Positions 17,219 to 25,734 of a DNA stretch of 51,032 bases are shown one piece after another. Numbering within the stretch: position 1 is the first letter of the stretch; each line of letters opens with the position of its first letter. The position numbers and the translations under genes are program-made. The stretch spans positions 1-51,032 of the forward strand of contig JAUREO010000009.1 in the NCBI GenBank assembly GCA_030827365.1, written 5' to 3'. Source of the DNA: Candidatus Poseidonia sp. GTDB lineage: Archaea > Thermoplasmatota > Poseidoniia > Poseidoniales > Poseidoniaceae. The notes below the pieces were generated by a model that worked only from the letters and a program-made list of their open reading frames with translations, did not search any database and was not told the DNA's origin.

Positions 17219-19873
17219 TTAGAGTGTGATGTCTGTTCTTTCCGATTCAACACCCAATTTTTCCTTTGCTAAAATGTAGACTCCCGTGTCAATTTTACCC
17301 TCGCGAACCAAGGAAGAAAGAGCCGCAAGTGCTACTGAACTCCCATCGATTTCAAAAAAGCGGCGGAGCGATTCACGAGTATCAGAACGGCCAAATCCAT
17401 CGGTACCAAGGACGGTGTAGTGACCATTGACCCATTGGCGAATCATATCAGGAACTGCTGCAATATTGTCTGAAACCGCCACAGTTGGGACCTCTTCTGA
17501 AAGCAATGATTCAACCCATGGTTGACGGGGTTGCTGGTTTGGATGAAGACGATTCCATCGGTCGCAGTCAAGCCCTTCACGCCTCAATTCTCCATAAGAG
17601 GTTGCAGAATAAATTTCACTTCGCACACCATATTCTTCTAATTTCTCCACGGCGTCCAATACTTGAAGCATAATTGGACCTGAACCGATCAATCGAACGA
17701 GCGGGCCGTTTCCTTTTGGTGCTGCACGTAGTCGATACATTCCGCGTACAATAGCCGCATCGACATCCTTTGGTTTGGGGGGCATTGGATAGTTTTCGTT
17801 GTAAATAGCAATGTAGTGGAGTACATCGTTATTGTTTGCGTACATGTCAGTGATGCCATGCTGAATAATCACCGCAAGTTCGTAAGCAAAGGCAGGGTCC
17901 CACGCTCGAACGGCTGGGTTTGTGTGGGCCATCAACAAAGAGTGACCGTCTTGATGTTGCAATCCTTCACCGTTCAGTGTGGTTCGACCTGAGGTCGCAC
18001 CCATCAGAAAGCCCCGAGCCCGTTGGTCGGTTGCTGACCAAATAAGGTCAGCAACTCTTTGAAAACCAAACATGGAATAAAATGTGTAAAACGGAATTGT
18101 GGTAAAGTCATGGGTTGAATACGATGTCGCCGATGCAATGAATGTTGATGTAGCGCCCGCTTCATTAATGCCTTCTTCAAACAATTGACCTTTGCTCGAT
18201 TCTTTGTATTTCATGAGAACATTATGGTCAACAGGTTTGTACATTTGCCCATCGGGGTGGTAAATTCCAAATTCTGAAAACAACGGGTCCATACCAAAAG
18301 TACGGGCCTCATCGGGAATGATGGGTACGATAGATTGACCAAAGTCTTTGACTTTCATGAGCGACCTCATTATACGAACAAAGGCCATGGTGGTCGATAC
18401 TTGAGCCCCCCCTTTCGTACCTTCATTAAATTCGGCGTACACCTCTTCGTTAGGCAACTGAATTGAGGTGGAGCCGGGGCGCCTTGAAGGTAGAAATCCA
18501 CCAAGGTGTTTGCGTCTTGAAACAGCATATTCAACGAGTTCAGGCACATCCGTTGGATTGACAAATGGATAAGATTCTAAGTCTTCATCACTGAAAGAAA
18601 GACCCATATCGTCTCTCATCCATTTCATTGTTTCAAGGTCAGCTTTTTTCTTCTGATGCGTTGTGTTTCGACCAGCAAAATCTGGTCCGAGCCCGTACCC
18701 TTTCACCGTCCGAATCAATACAACTGTTGGTTTTCCTTTGTGATTTGTTGCATGGGTGTAAGCGTTGTACAATTTTACGAAGTCATGTCCTCCAACATTG
18801 AGGCATAATCGTTCAAGATCAGCGTCGGTCATCGTGGCGACCAATGCTGCTAATGTGGGTGTGTTGAACAATTCTTTACGAATTGTAGCACCATCTGAGG
18901 TAAAAATACGCTGCTCATCACCATCAACCAATTGTTCGAGTCGAGCGAGCAATTCTCCGTTTGCATCAAGTTCAAACAACTCATCCCACATTGAGCCCCA
19001 CAGAACTTTGATGACATTCCATCCCGCTCCTCGAAATCGTCCTTCCAATTCTTGTACAACTTTTGAATTTCCACGCACAGGTCCATCGAGCCGTTGAAGA
19101 TTGCAATTTAAAGTGAGGATGATATTGTCAAGACCTTCTCGTGCTGCGAGTGATAACTGTGACAACGATTCAGGTTCATCTGATTCGCCATCGCCCATGG
19201 TGTACCAAACCCTCGAGAGTGAAGTGTTGACAAGTCCACGTTGCTCAAGATAGTGGTTGAACCTCGCCTGATGAATCGCAGTCATGGCACCTAAGCCCAT
19301 ACTGACGGTTGGAAATTCCCAGAAATCAGGCATCAATCGAGGGTGTGGATATGAAGAAAGACCATGTCCATCCACTTCTTGTCTAAAATTTTTGATGTGT
19401 TGCTCATCAAGCCTACCTTCAAGCCATGCCCTCGCATAAACACCTGGTGATGCATGACCTTGCCAGTAGACATGGTCGCCACTATGGCCACCGTCTTTGC
19501 CTCTGAAAAAATGATTAAAACCAACTTCCCACGCATGAGAGGTTGAAGCATAGGTGGAAATATGCCCGCCGATGCCATCGAAGTCTTTGTTTGATTTTGT
19601 TACCATCATCATTGCATTCCAGCGGATGACATTGTGCAATTTTTGTTCAAGTTCCAGATCCCCGGGATATCCACCTTGCTCTTGCCTTGAAATGGTATTT
19701 TGGTAGGGTGTCTCGGTGACGTTGATGTCGACATTGCTACGTTGTGCTTCGTCAATTGTTGCTTGAAGCAATCGCTGAGCTTCCTCCGCACCTTGCTCTC
19801 GGGCGACAGCTCGAATTGAATCTCGCCACTCTTGTTCGGCATGGGGGTCGTGATTTGAAAGATGTTCTGACAC
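17219..19873 (-). CDS. aceE: Pyruvate dehydrogenase E1 component, homodimeric type
   Basis: The 884-residue protein matches the length of bacterial AceE (about 887). It carries GGHISTYAS (H103) and the QGHASPGVYARA segment (H139), both active-site histidines of the family, then the thiamine diphosphate motif from GDGESDEPE (227 onward) to LNCNLQRLDGPVRGN. It decarboxylates pyruvate and passes the acetyl group to a lipoyl E2. No E2 or E3 gene is in the window. The start is a GTG at 19871-19873 with a G-rich stretch upstream; no alternative ATG exists before residue 88. A bacterial-type AceE is unusual for archaea, most of which use ferredoxin-dependent pyruvate oxidoreductase, so lateral origin is likely. 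Confidence 0.96.
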   Translation of the reverse strand: MSEHLSNHDPHAEQEWRDSIRAVAREQGAEEAQRLLQATIDEAQRSNVDINVTETPYQNTISRQEQGGYPGDLELEQKLHNVIRWNAMMMVTKSNKDFDGIGGHISTYASTSHAWEVGFNHFFRGKDGGHSGDHVYWQGHASPGVYARAWLEGRLDEQHIKNFRQEVDGHGLSSYPHPRLMPDFWEFPTVSMGLGAMTAIHQARFNHYLEQRGLVNTSLSRVWYTMGDGESDEPESLSQLSLAAREGLDNIILTLNCNLQRLDGPVRGNSKVVQELEGRFRGAGWNVIKVLWGSMWDELFELDANGELLARLEQLVDGDEQRIFTSDGATIRKELFNTPTLAALVATMTDADLERLCLNVGGHDFVKLYNAYTHATNHKGKPTVVLIRTVKGYGLGPDFAGRNTTHQKKKADLETMKWMRDDMGLSFSDEDLESYPFVNPTDVPELVEYAVSRRKHLGGFLPSRRPGSTSIQLPNEEVYAEFNEGTKGGAQVSTTMAFVRIMRSLMKVKDFGQSIVPIIPDEARTFGMDPLFSEFGIYHPDGQMYKPVDHNVLMKYKESSKGQLFEEGINEAGATSTFIASATSYSTHDFTTIPFYTFYSMFGFQRVADLIWSATDQRARGFLMGATSGRTTLNGEGLQHQDGHSLLMAHTNPAVRAWDPAFAYELAVIIQHGITDMYANNNDVLHYIAIYNENYPMPPKPKDVDAAIVRGMYRLRAAPKGNGPLVRLIGSGPIMLQVLDAVEKLEEYGVRSEIYSATSYGELRREGLDCDRWNRLHPNQQPRQPWVESLLSEEVPTVAVSDNIAAVPDMIRQWVNGHYTVLGTDGFGRSDTRESLRRFFEIDGSSVALAALSSLVREGKIDTGVYILAKEKLGVESERTDITL

Positions 19874-19943
19874 TTTAAGCCCCCCTTGGTTGTGCTACTT
19901 AGAGGGGGTTTTCAAATCTCTCTCCTAGCAACGCACAGGATTC

Positions 19944-20408
19944 TTATTGTTTGACATCAGCAAGTATCGCCCCCGACAATTCAAGGAGCTTCGACGGTGA
20001 AATTGGAAAAACCGTGTTTGAAGAACCAGCAGCCGCCCAAACAATATCGAACGCAACGAGGTCTTGGTCCATGAATACAATTGGTTGATTGAGATGGCCA
20101 AAAGGTGGCACACCACCTATCTGATAGCCTGATTGCTCGAACACAAAATCAGGCGTTGCTATACTTGGTTTTTCATTCAAGTATGCCTTGAGTTTTTTCT
20201 TTCTGTCCACATTGTTTTGACCCGAAGTGATGACGAGAACAAATTTCCCTCCAGCGTTGAATACGATTGATTTTGCAATTTGAGCGATTGAACAGCCGAG
20301 TGCATTTGCAGCATCTGCTGAGGTTGCTGTACCATCTGGAAATGCCGCAGGTTGTGCTTCAAAACCGATGCGATGACAGGCCTCCAACCACAATTCATGC
20401 CCGTTCAT
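19944..20408 (-). CDS. YbaK/EbsC-family aminoacyl-tRNA deacylase
   Basis: The 154-residue protein has the YbaK/ProX fold: IAKSIVFNAGGKFVLVITSG holds the conserved lysine, YQIGGVPPFGHLNQPIVFMD the GGVPPFGH loop, and WAAAGSSNTVFPISPSKLLEL the C-terminal A-G-S segment. The family hydrolyses mischarged aminoacyl-tRNA (for example Ala- or Cys-tRNAPro) in trans. The exact substrate is not predictable. I chose the ATG at 20406-20408; the GTG three codons upstream is an alternative because GGAGGT lies unusually close to the ATG. It is downstream of SRP19 in the same direction, 33 bp after its stop. Confidence 0.9.
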   Translation of the reverse strand: MNGHELWLEACHRIGFEAQPAAFPDGTATSADAANALGCSIAQIAKSIVFNAGGKFVLVITSGQNNVDRKKKLKAYLNEKPSIATPDFVFEQSGYQIGGVPPFGHLNQPIVFMDQDLVAFDIVWAAAGSSNTVFPISPSKLLELSGAILADVKQ

Positions 20409-20441
20409 GACCTCCACTCAATCAGGCCATGGGGCATCCAA

Positions 20442-20882
20442 TCATTTCTTTTTCCAAGATTTGTTTCGCTGATTTCGTTGTGTTCCTCGCGATTTTCGTT
20501 GATTTTTTGCCCAGGTTTGCCCAGGTTTCGCACGTTCTTCGAGGGCCTTTTTTTCAGCAATTTTTTCGGTGTCTTGCATTTCTTTCCATTGACCACCGAT
20601 GAGTTGTAGTAATTCTTCCTTTGAATTCGCCCCGACATGCTCTTGAGCGCCTTTTGATGAAATCCATAATCGGCCTTCACTCATATGTGGCCGTTGAGGG
20701 TGAGAAACACCGTCTTCTCTTTTCATTTTTCGAATGCCTAATTGTTTGGCTGCAGATACAAGTTGTTCTAAATCAGGTTTGGAAACAGCTGAATCCTTGG
20801 GCACTCTGCGGCCACTGCGCCTCGATAACTTGCTGTCAAAGTAGCCCGGCCACACACAAATTCTATCAGAATTATGGTCCAC
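20442..20882 (-). CDS. srp19: Signal recognition particle subunit SRP19
   Basis: The 146-residue protein begins with the SRP19 core: ICVWPGYFDSKLSRRSGRRV, followed by PDLEQLVSAAKQLGI and a GRLWIS strand. It binds 7S RNA and lets SRP54 assemble. Archaeal SRP19 is usually near 90-100 residues; here a basic low-complexity tail of about 45 residues (KNQRKSRGTQRNQRNKSWKKK-like) is added, probably for RNA binding. The start is a GTG at 20880-20882 with GAGGGGAT upstream; the nearby ATG is out of frame. It lies 42 bp downstream of the S8e gene, forming a translation and secretion pair. Confidence 0.93.
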   Translation of the reverse strand: MDHNSDRICVWPGYFDSKLSRRSGRRVPKDSAVSKPDLEQLVSAAKQLGIRKMKREDGVSHPQRPHMSEGRLWISSKGAQEHVGANSKEELLQLIGGQWKEMQDTEKIAEKKALEERAKPGQTWAKNQRKSRGTQRNQRNKSWKKK

Positions 20883-20924
20883 GACATCCCCTCATAGGAC
20901 ATTGCCCTTAAGGTTGATGAACCT

Positions 20925-21302
20925 TCACTCAATGAGAATTCCGTTAATCACACCATCTTTTCCAGGACGTGATGTGATTTGCACGTTGCCTTTGTCGGTT
21001 TCAATAATTGCACCCTTCACGAGAATGTTTCGTCGAACATAGTTAGGGTCCGACTTATTTTCAAGGACGGTAAGGATGGTTCCCGTGCCGGTTTTTCCAT
21101 CTGAACTGCTAATGTTCACACTGTTTGCAGACATCACACGAACCATTTTATTTCCACCAGTCTTTCTGTAGACTTTTCGTTTTGGGTCTCCAATGAGTGC
21201 AAATTGCTTTTCTGTGGAGATTTCAAAAGCTCGCTTTTTTCGGGCCTGAACAAGTCTTCCACCCGTTGATTTCCTTCCAGATATTCCGTGCCATTGTGCC
21301 AT
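20925..21302 (-). CDS. rps8e: 30S ribosomal protein S8e
   Basis: The 125-residue protein opens MAQWHGISGRKSTGGRLV and contains ARKKRAFEI and VRRNILVKGAIIETDKGN, all characteristic of archaeal S8e (typically 120-130 residues). It is a small-subunit protein found only in archaea and eukaryotes, which supports the archaeal assignment. The ATG at 21300-21302 has AGGAGTTGA upstream; a longer reading to 21353 adds 17 unrelated residues. It precedes srp19 in the same direction. Confidence 0.96.
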   Translation of the reverse strand: MAQWHGISGRKSTGGRLVQARKKRAFEISTEKQFALIGDPKRKVYRKTGGNKMVRVMSANSVNISSSDGKTGTGTILTVLENKSDPNYVRRNILVKGAIIETDKGNVQITSRPGKDGVINGILIE

Positions 21303-21356
21303 GAAGTCAACTCCTAAGCATCTTGCCCACAAACATGGCATATATGAAAGCAATCC

Positions 21357-21965
21357 TTAGACACATGTTGCCTTGTATGACGATAAAACCTCGCCATTTT
21401 TCCAAAACAACTCGGCTTCGACCTCATCACCCAGATGAAGGGGGCCTACACCTTGTGGCGTTCCTGTGAATAAGTAGTCACCAGTCTGAACGGGTGCCCA
21501 CCGGTGGAGTGATTCAAGTTGCTCGATCGGAGGAATCGACATATTATACAACACTTCGTCCTGGACAACTTTTCCGTTGATGCGCAGTCGAATCCCAAAA
21601 TTGAATTCTTTGGAATGCAATGATCGAACATCGACTGGACAGACTTGTTCGCTACCTAAAACAGCACTTGCTGTGAAGCACTTTGCACGAGCCCAAGGTA
21701 ATTTGTTTGATTTTAGTTCATCTTGCTGAGTTCTATCGGTTAAATCAAGACCCACAAGGATGTGAGAAATGCCGCCTCGCCCATCTAATTTGAGGACGCA
21801 TTCAGTTTCGTAATGTACATCATTTGACATGCTTGAAAGAGGAATGTTGTTCTCACGATGAATGCAATTGGTTGGTTTGATAAAAAAAATCGCCTCTTGA
21901 GGGAGGTCGTTGCCCAATTCTCTTGCATGGGTGTCGAAGGTTCGGATGGTACACCATATTGCCAT
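21357..21965 (-). CDS. Fumarylacetoacetate hydrolase (FAH) family protein
   Basis: The 202-residue protein has the single C-terminal FAH fold seen in YcgM/FAHD1-type enzymes. Visible elements are FFIKPTNCIHREN near the start, VHYETECVLKLDGRG (the E-x-E metal ligands), LVGLDLTDRTQQDELK (third acidic ligand) and DYLFTGTPQGVGPLHLGDEV near the end. Members hydrolyse or decarboxylate acylpyruvates and oxaloacetate; the substrate is open. The ATG at 21963-21965 is preferred; the reading to 22031 would overlap the divergent PUA gene. It lies 54 bp before the S8e ATG. Confidence 0.9.
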   Translation of the reverse strand: MAIWCTIRTFDTHARELGNDLPQEAIFFIKPTNCIHRENNIPLSSMSNDVHYETECVLKLDGRGGISHILVGLDLTDRTQQDELKSNKLPWARAKCFTASAVLGSEQVCPVDVRSLHSKEFNFGIRLRINGKVVQDEVLYNMSIPPIEQLESLHRWAPVQTGDYLFTGTPQGVGPLHLGDEVEAELFWKNGEVLSSYKATCV

Positions 21966-22022
21966 GGTTGTTGGAAGGTTCCTTGTTTCATGAATGAAAC
22001 GGTAGGAAATTCTCAAAATTGA

Positions 22023-22547
22023 ATGCCTCAAGGCATGACCATGACCAAAGATTGGGTGCTGAAAAAGCGTAGACCCGTTCGTAAAAAACAGATAACACCT
22101 TTTCTCCTTGAATTAGAACAACATCTCGGAATTGATTTATCACTTGACCAAGCGTTTTTGGAATTGGGTGAATATGGGCCATGGACTATGGTTTTGGTGG
22201 ATAGAGTACCACTTGTTATGGAAGTCGAAGACGATGAATACGATAAGCAAGTGTTTCTCACCTTACGCGGGTTTTTGATGCATCTTGAAGCAAGTCGGTG
22301 GGTTGAGGTTGACCATGGAGCCATACCATTTTTGATGAACGGAGCCGATTGCATGGTTGCAGGAATCCAAGCAACGGATGAGAACATCAAGGTCGGTGAT
22401 CTTGTTTGGATACGTGATGAAATTCATAAACGCCCTCTCGCCATCGGAAGGGCATTGATGACCGGGCATGAATTAAAGACAGGATTAAAAGGGAAGGGAA
22501 TTAGAACATTACACTGGGTAGGTGACGACTTATGGGCCCTCGAATAA
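22023..22547 (+). CDS. PUA domain protein (archaeal pre-PUA/MCTS1-like)
   Basis: The 174-residue protein has an N-terminal pre-PUA region of about 85 residues and a C-terminal PUA domain from about 92 to 168 (VEVDHGAIPFLMNGADCMVAG, then VGDLVWI and the glycine-rich end KGKGIRTLHW). The composition matches archaeal homologs of MCT-1/Tma20, which bind ribosomes or tRNA during initiation or recycling. Starts at 22023, 22035 and 22041 are all in frame; I list the first. It is divergent from the FAH gene, and its last 16 bp overlap the next gene. Confidence 0.82.
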   Translation: MPQGMTMTKDWVLKKRRPVRKKQITPFLLELEQHLGIDLSLDQAFLELGEYGPWTMVLVDRVPLVMEVEDDEYDKQVFLTLRGFLMHLEASRWVEVDHGAIPFLMNGADCMVAGIQATDENIKVGDLVWIRDEIHKRPLAIGRALMTGHELKTGLKGKGIRTLHWVGDDLWALE

Positions 22548-23137
22548 AGTTGCACACAACGGCACTGGCCATGACTCTTTTGTTTTTGACATCGTTCTTG
22601 TTCTCAGCGAGTGCTGGCAGCGTCGCTGGTGGTTCAGATGTAAACCCCGATGAAAATGACGTGCCATTTTCAATTCTCGATCGAACAGCACCTTCTCAAG
22701 ATTCGACCACATGGACATTAACCATTGAAATGGATGACGAGCCAAAGCAAAACGGCACCAAATTCGAAATTACAACCCAGATATGTCTTAATTCTGGGGT
22801 ATGTGACCCTCCTGTGTTGATGAAGCCAAAAGATGACACCTCGAGCGGGATTTACTCAGTCTCACTTAAACCGCCATCAGACCATTCGTATGTCAACTGG
22901 CGTGTCAAAGCCGTTTACAGCGATTCATCAAGCGATGTGTATCCATATGGGGATTGGTACAAGACTTGGTCCACATGTTGGTACAGTGATGGCGAGTATG
23001 GTGGCATTCATTCCACTGGGGGCGGTTGCGATGTACCCTCGGCACTTGAAGATGAAAAAGGGCTTTTGCCGTTCGCCTCTGCCACTGCCGTCATCTGTGT
23101 GCTGGTTGCAGCAAGCGTTGTTTATTCGAGACGTTGA
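22532..23137 (+). CDS. Secreted protein with C-terminal membrane anchor, unknown function
   Basis: The 201-residue protein has a signal peptide (LALTMTLLFL-like hydrophobic stretch ending near SASAGS at residue 29), an extracellular beta-rich domain with cysteines C84, C90 and further C-terminal cysteines, and a C-terminal transmembrane helix (FASATAVICVLVAASVVY) followed by RR. The domain SSTWTLTIEMDD and SGIYSVSLKPPSD-like strands suggest an Ig-like fold, which I cannot name. The ATG lies 16 bp inside the end of the PUA gene, implying coupling. Its 3' end overlaps the convergent gene by 16 bp. Confidence 0.75.
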   Translation: MGPRIKLHTTALAMTLLFLTSFLFSASAGSVAGGSDVNPDENDVPFSILDRTAPSQDSTTWTLTIEMDDEPKQNGTKFEITTQICLNSGVCDPPVLMKPKDDTSSGIYSVSLKPPSDHSYVNWRVKAVYSDSSSDVYPYGDWYKTWSTCWYSDGEYGGIHSTGGGCDVPSALEDEKGLLPFASATAVICVLVAASVVYSRR

Positions 23138-23520
23138 TGTTCAAACAGGCGAGTAAAAAATCGCGTCGTACGAGAATCCCAAGAGTACATTTCACCAGAA
23201 ACACCCTTCTTTTGCTGAATGACGCCATTAGCGATATCTGCCCATTCAAAGTCGGAAGGTACAACAGGGAGCGAAACCCCATTGAATTGAAAAACGACTC
23301 CGCCTTCAGATAATGAAGAGAATGAACCCATGTCGTGCGTAATTGAGTGACCTTCTTTGGAGAATGTTACCTTTTCTTTTGTGAGCAGTGAAGAAATACA
23401 CTCAAGAATAACTTCATTGGACATAGAATCCTCAGTTCCATACGCATCAAGGAAGCTAAGTTCAGTCGAATTTTGTTCGATGAGATGGTCAAGCCCTCGT
23501 TCATCCTCATGGTCTTTCAT
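23122..23520 (-). CDS. Hypothetical protein, 132 aa
   Basis: I do not recognise this protein. It is soluble and acidic (MKDHEDERGLDHLIEQNS), with a probable beta-rich middle (GGVVFQFNGVSLPVVPSDF) and a helical C-terminus (TTRFFTRLFEHQRLE). The ATG at 23518-23520 sits 4 bp after the stop of the SAP-domain gene; the earlier ATG at 23547 would overlap that gene by 23 bp. The 3' end overlaps the convergent secreted-protein gene by 16 bp. It is co-directional with two membrane proteins and may be cotranscribed with them. Confidence 0.6.
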   Translation of the reverse strand: MKDHEDERGLDHLIEQNSTELSFLDAYGTEDSMSNEVILECISSLLTKEKVTFSKEGHSITHDMGSFSSLSEGGVVFQFNGVSLPVVPSDFEWADIANGVIQQKKGVSGEMYSWDSRTTRFFTRLFEHQRLE

Positions 23521-23524
23521 AACA

Positions 23525-25654
23525 TCAACTCGACAATGTTTGGACATGCGTCCAACCTAAAACACGTGCATTTGATGCGTCGCCAACAAGATTGAATGTA
23601 TGTTCCCACGTTTTTGAACTACCTTGAATCTCCTCACTCCAAGATTTTGACAAATCGACGGTGACCACCCCATCAAAATCATCACTGAACTGAGAGAGGT
23701 CGAATCCAATGGCTTCTCCCGGAAGGAGTACAAGATAACCGATTCGTGTATCTTGCTGCAATGTACCGTCGGTCATGTATAACGCCTCATAAGCCCTTGA
23801 ATGAATTCGACCTTTTTGAGCGTATTCATCTTCAACGAAATCAAGAGAGAGCGTTGGAGGAATGGCTTGCCTGTCATTGGCAACTGAGTCGTCGTAGACA
23901 CCTTTGTCTTCGGTTGTACAGGTTATTGTTTCACCATCGGTTTGCATCGAGAAAAGTACCCAGCCAGCAGAACCCTCGTTGTTAACCCACGACAAATTCC
24001 ATTCGGTGGTGCCAGAAGAAAATCGTTCGTCGACGGCCCTCCAAATGTAGCCACCATCCTCAAGTGCTCCCTCCATACCTTGGACATTCTGCAGCATGGG
24101 AATACAATCAATCGCATCTGCCAAAGTATGGTGTCGAAGCGTCGAATTGTCAGGTATGTGTGAATCGCCAGATGCTCCCCAGTCATGGAGGTCATTATCG
24201 TTCGGCTTGAAGGCATTCGCTTCTGGTCGAAGGTCGTAGCGTAGGCCGAGTTCGATGGCCTTTGTTCCTCGTTCGACAAAAGTTCTTTCAAACACATGAT
24301 GAATTTCAAGCTCACCACTTGGTAATATAAAATCGCTGAGCCATTCGCCTTCTGCTGAACATGTCGATGCAGTATCCGCATCCGAGTTAATCACCACATC
24401 AACACGTTGTTGGGTGGCCCAAGGGGTAACACCATCAAGCCACATCGTAATGGATGCCGAACCGAGACAGAAATCTTGGACTCGCTTGTGAGTGGCAATG
24501 ACTTTCCACATCTTGGTTGAACCGATGGTATCGATCCCAAGAACCCTCCATGCCCAGTCTTCACTTGTGCCTGAAGCACCTTCGGTAATGAGACTACTTC
24601 CAAAGAAATCAGCCAACTCGACCGGTTGAGTGATTTGAACTAAACTCGGGGAAAGACTTGCTAAATCACCAAGAATACCCCCCACACCGTAGGTAAAGGC
24701 GGTGCCTTGGTATTGGTCACCTAAAGAGATATCAAAATCGACTTGTGTTGCAAGTGTGGTTTGACCCCTCAGTTCAGTCCACGTCGTGATGTCGATTTCT
24801 GCTGAACCCTCTCGTCCTTCGCCATCGGGGTCACAGCCTCCTCCACCACTAAACAACGGAAAGTATCGTTTTGCGTCGAATTCTTGTAAATCGTAGGAAT
24901 TTTGAGACTGGACGGTTAACCAGTCTCCACCATGACCGCCTTTCATACGAATGGCTCCAAGGCGGTCCATGCTGGATTGTGTTACAAGTTGGCTACCATC
25001 TCCATTAATGATTGAGACTTCGCCAAGTCCACTAAAGTCAACGGAAATTTTGCATATATCATCATCGTTGTTGATTTGGTCGAGAACGAGTTGAACATAT
25101 TCACCGGTTGCTACAATCGAGCCGTCAGAGATGGTGTAGGTCATTTTGTCCCCGTAACGAAGAGAGTCTGGTGTGAATGCATCGAGTTGATTTTCAAGGT
25201 AGTACCATGCCCCTGCACTTATCAAAATCAAAACAATGAATGTGGCGGCGACCTTTGGTTTTTGGATGAGGTCAAATAGCGTTGCAAGTTCATCATTTGG
25301 TTTTTCTTTCACAATTTCAAATTCAGGTTGAAGATCATCAACAGTGTCTTCATCGATAAGTTCAGCCTCAAACACCTCAGCATCAAGAATTTCTTCTTTG
25401 TCATCATTTTCAGGTTCTTCTTCGATAGGCGTGAGTGTTTCTTCATCTTCAAGTGACAGGCCAAATTCTTCAATTTCTTCGATGCTCGCCTCTCCAATTT
25501 CATCAACTTCGATTCCGAGTTCTTTTTGGGTGACCCCTGCTTTGAGGAGTCTCTCAACGAGTTCTGATTTTGTTCCTGTTGTTTTGAGGTCATTGAGGAC
25601 ACACAGCGCCTTAAGTTTCGCCACCGTGAGTGGTGAAGTAGGGGTATCTGCCAT
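23525..25654 (-). CDS. SAP-motif membrane protein with large extracellular domain
   Basis: The 709-residue protein begins with a SAP-like helix pair (residues 9-40: LTVAKLKALCVLNDLKTTG, then KSELVERLLKAG), followed by a very acidic linker (about 45-125), a single transmembrane helix (about 137-155, VAATFIVLILISAGAWYYL) and some 550 extracellular residues with scattered cysteines and acidic/aromatic beta strands. SAP motifs normally bind AT-rich DNA. Here the order implies a cytoplasmic DNA-binding tip anchored to the membrane, or a SAP-like fold used otherwise. The ATG at 25652-25654 has GAGGT upstream. No family is recognised for the outer part. Confidence 0.78.
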   Translation of the reverse strand: MADTPTSPLTVAKLKALCVLNDLKTTGTKSELVERLLKAGVTQKELGIEVDEIGEASIEEIEEFGLSLEDEETLTPIEEEPENDDKEEILDAEVFEAELIDEDTVDDLQPEFEIVKEKPNDELATLFDLIQKPKVAATFIVLILISAGAWYYLENQLDAFTPDSLRYGDKMTYTISDGSIVATGEYVQLVLDQINNDDDICKISVDFSGLGEVSIINGDGSQLVTQSSMDRLGAIRMKGGHGGDWLTVQSQNSYDLQEFDAKRYFPLFSGGGGCDPDGEGREGSAEIDITTWTELRGQTTLATQVDFDISLGDQYQGTAFTYGVGGILGDLASLSPSLVQITQPVELADFFGSSLITEGASGTSEDWAWRVLGIDTIGSTKMWKVIATHKRVQDFCLGSASITMWLDGVTPWATQQRVDVVINSDADTASTCSAEGEWLSDFILPSGELEIHHVFERTFVERGTKAIELGLRYDLRPEANAFKPNDNDLHDWGASGDSHIPDNSTLRHHTLADAIDCIPMLQNVQGMEGALEDGGYIWRAVDERFSSGTTEWNLSWVNNEGSAGWVLFSMQTDGETITCTTEDKGVYDDSVANDRQAIPPTLSLDFVEDEYAQKGRIHSRAYEALYMTDGTLQQDTRIGYLVLLPGEAIGFDLSQFSDDFDGVVTVDLSKSWSEEIQGSSKTWEHTFNLVGDASNARVLGWTHVQTLSS

Positions 25655-25734
25655 AGTGCGACCTCATGATGTGCTGACGCTTCTTCTCTTTCAATCATCA
25701 CCTAAGATTGCATCATCGCGTACCATTTTTTTGA

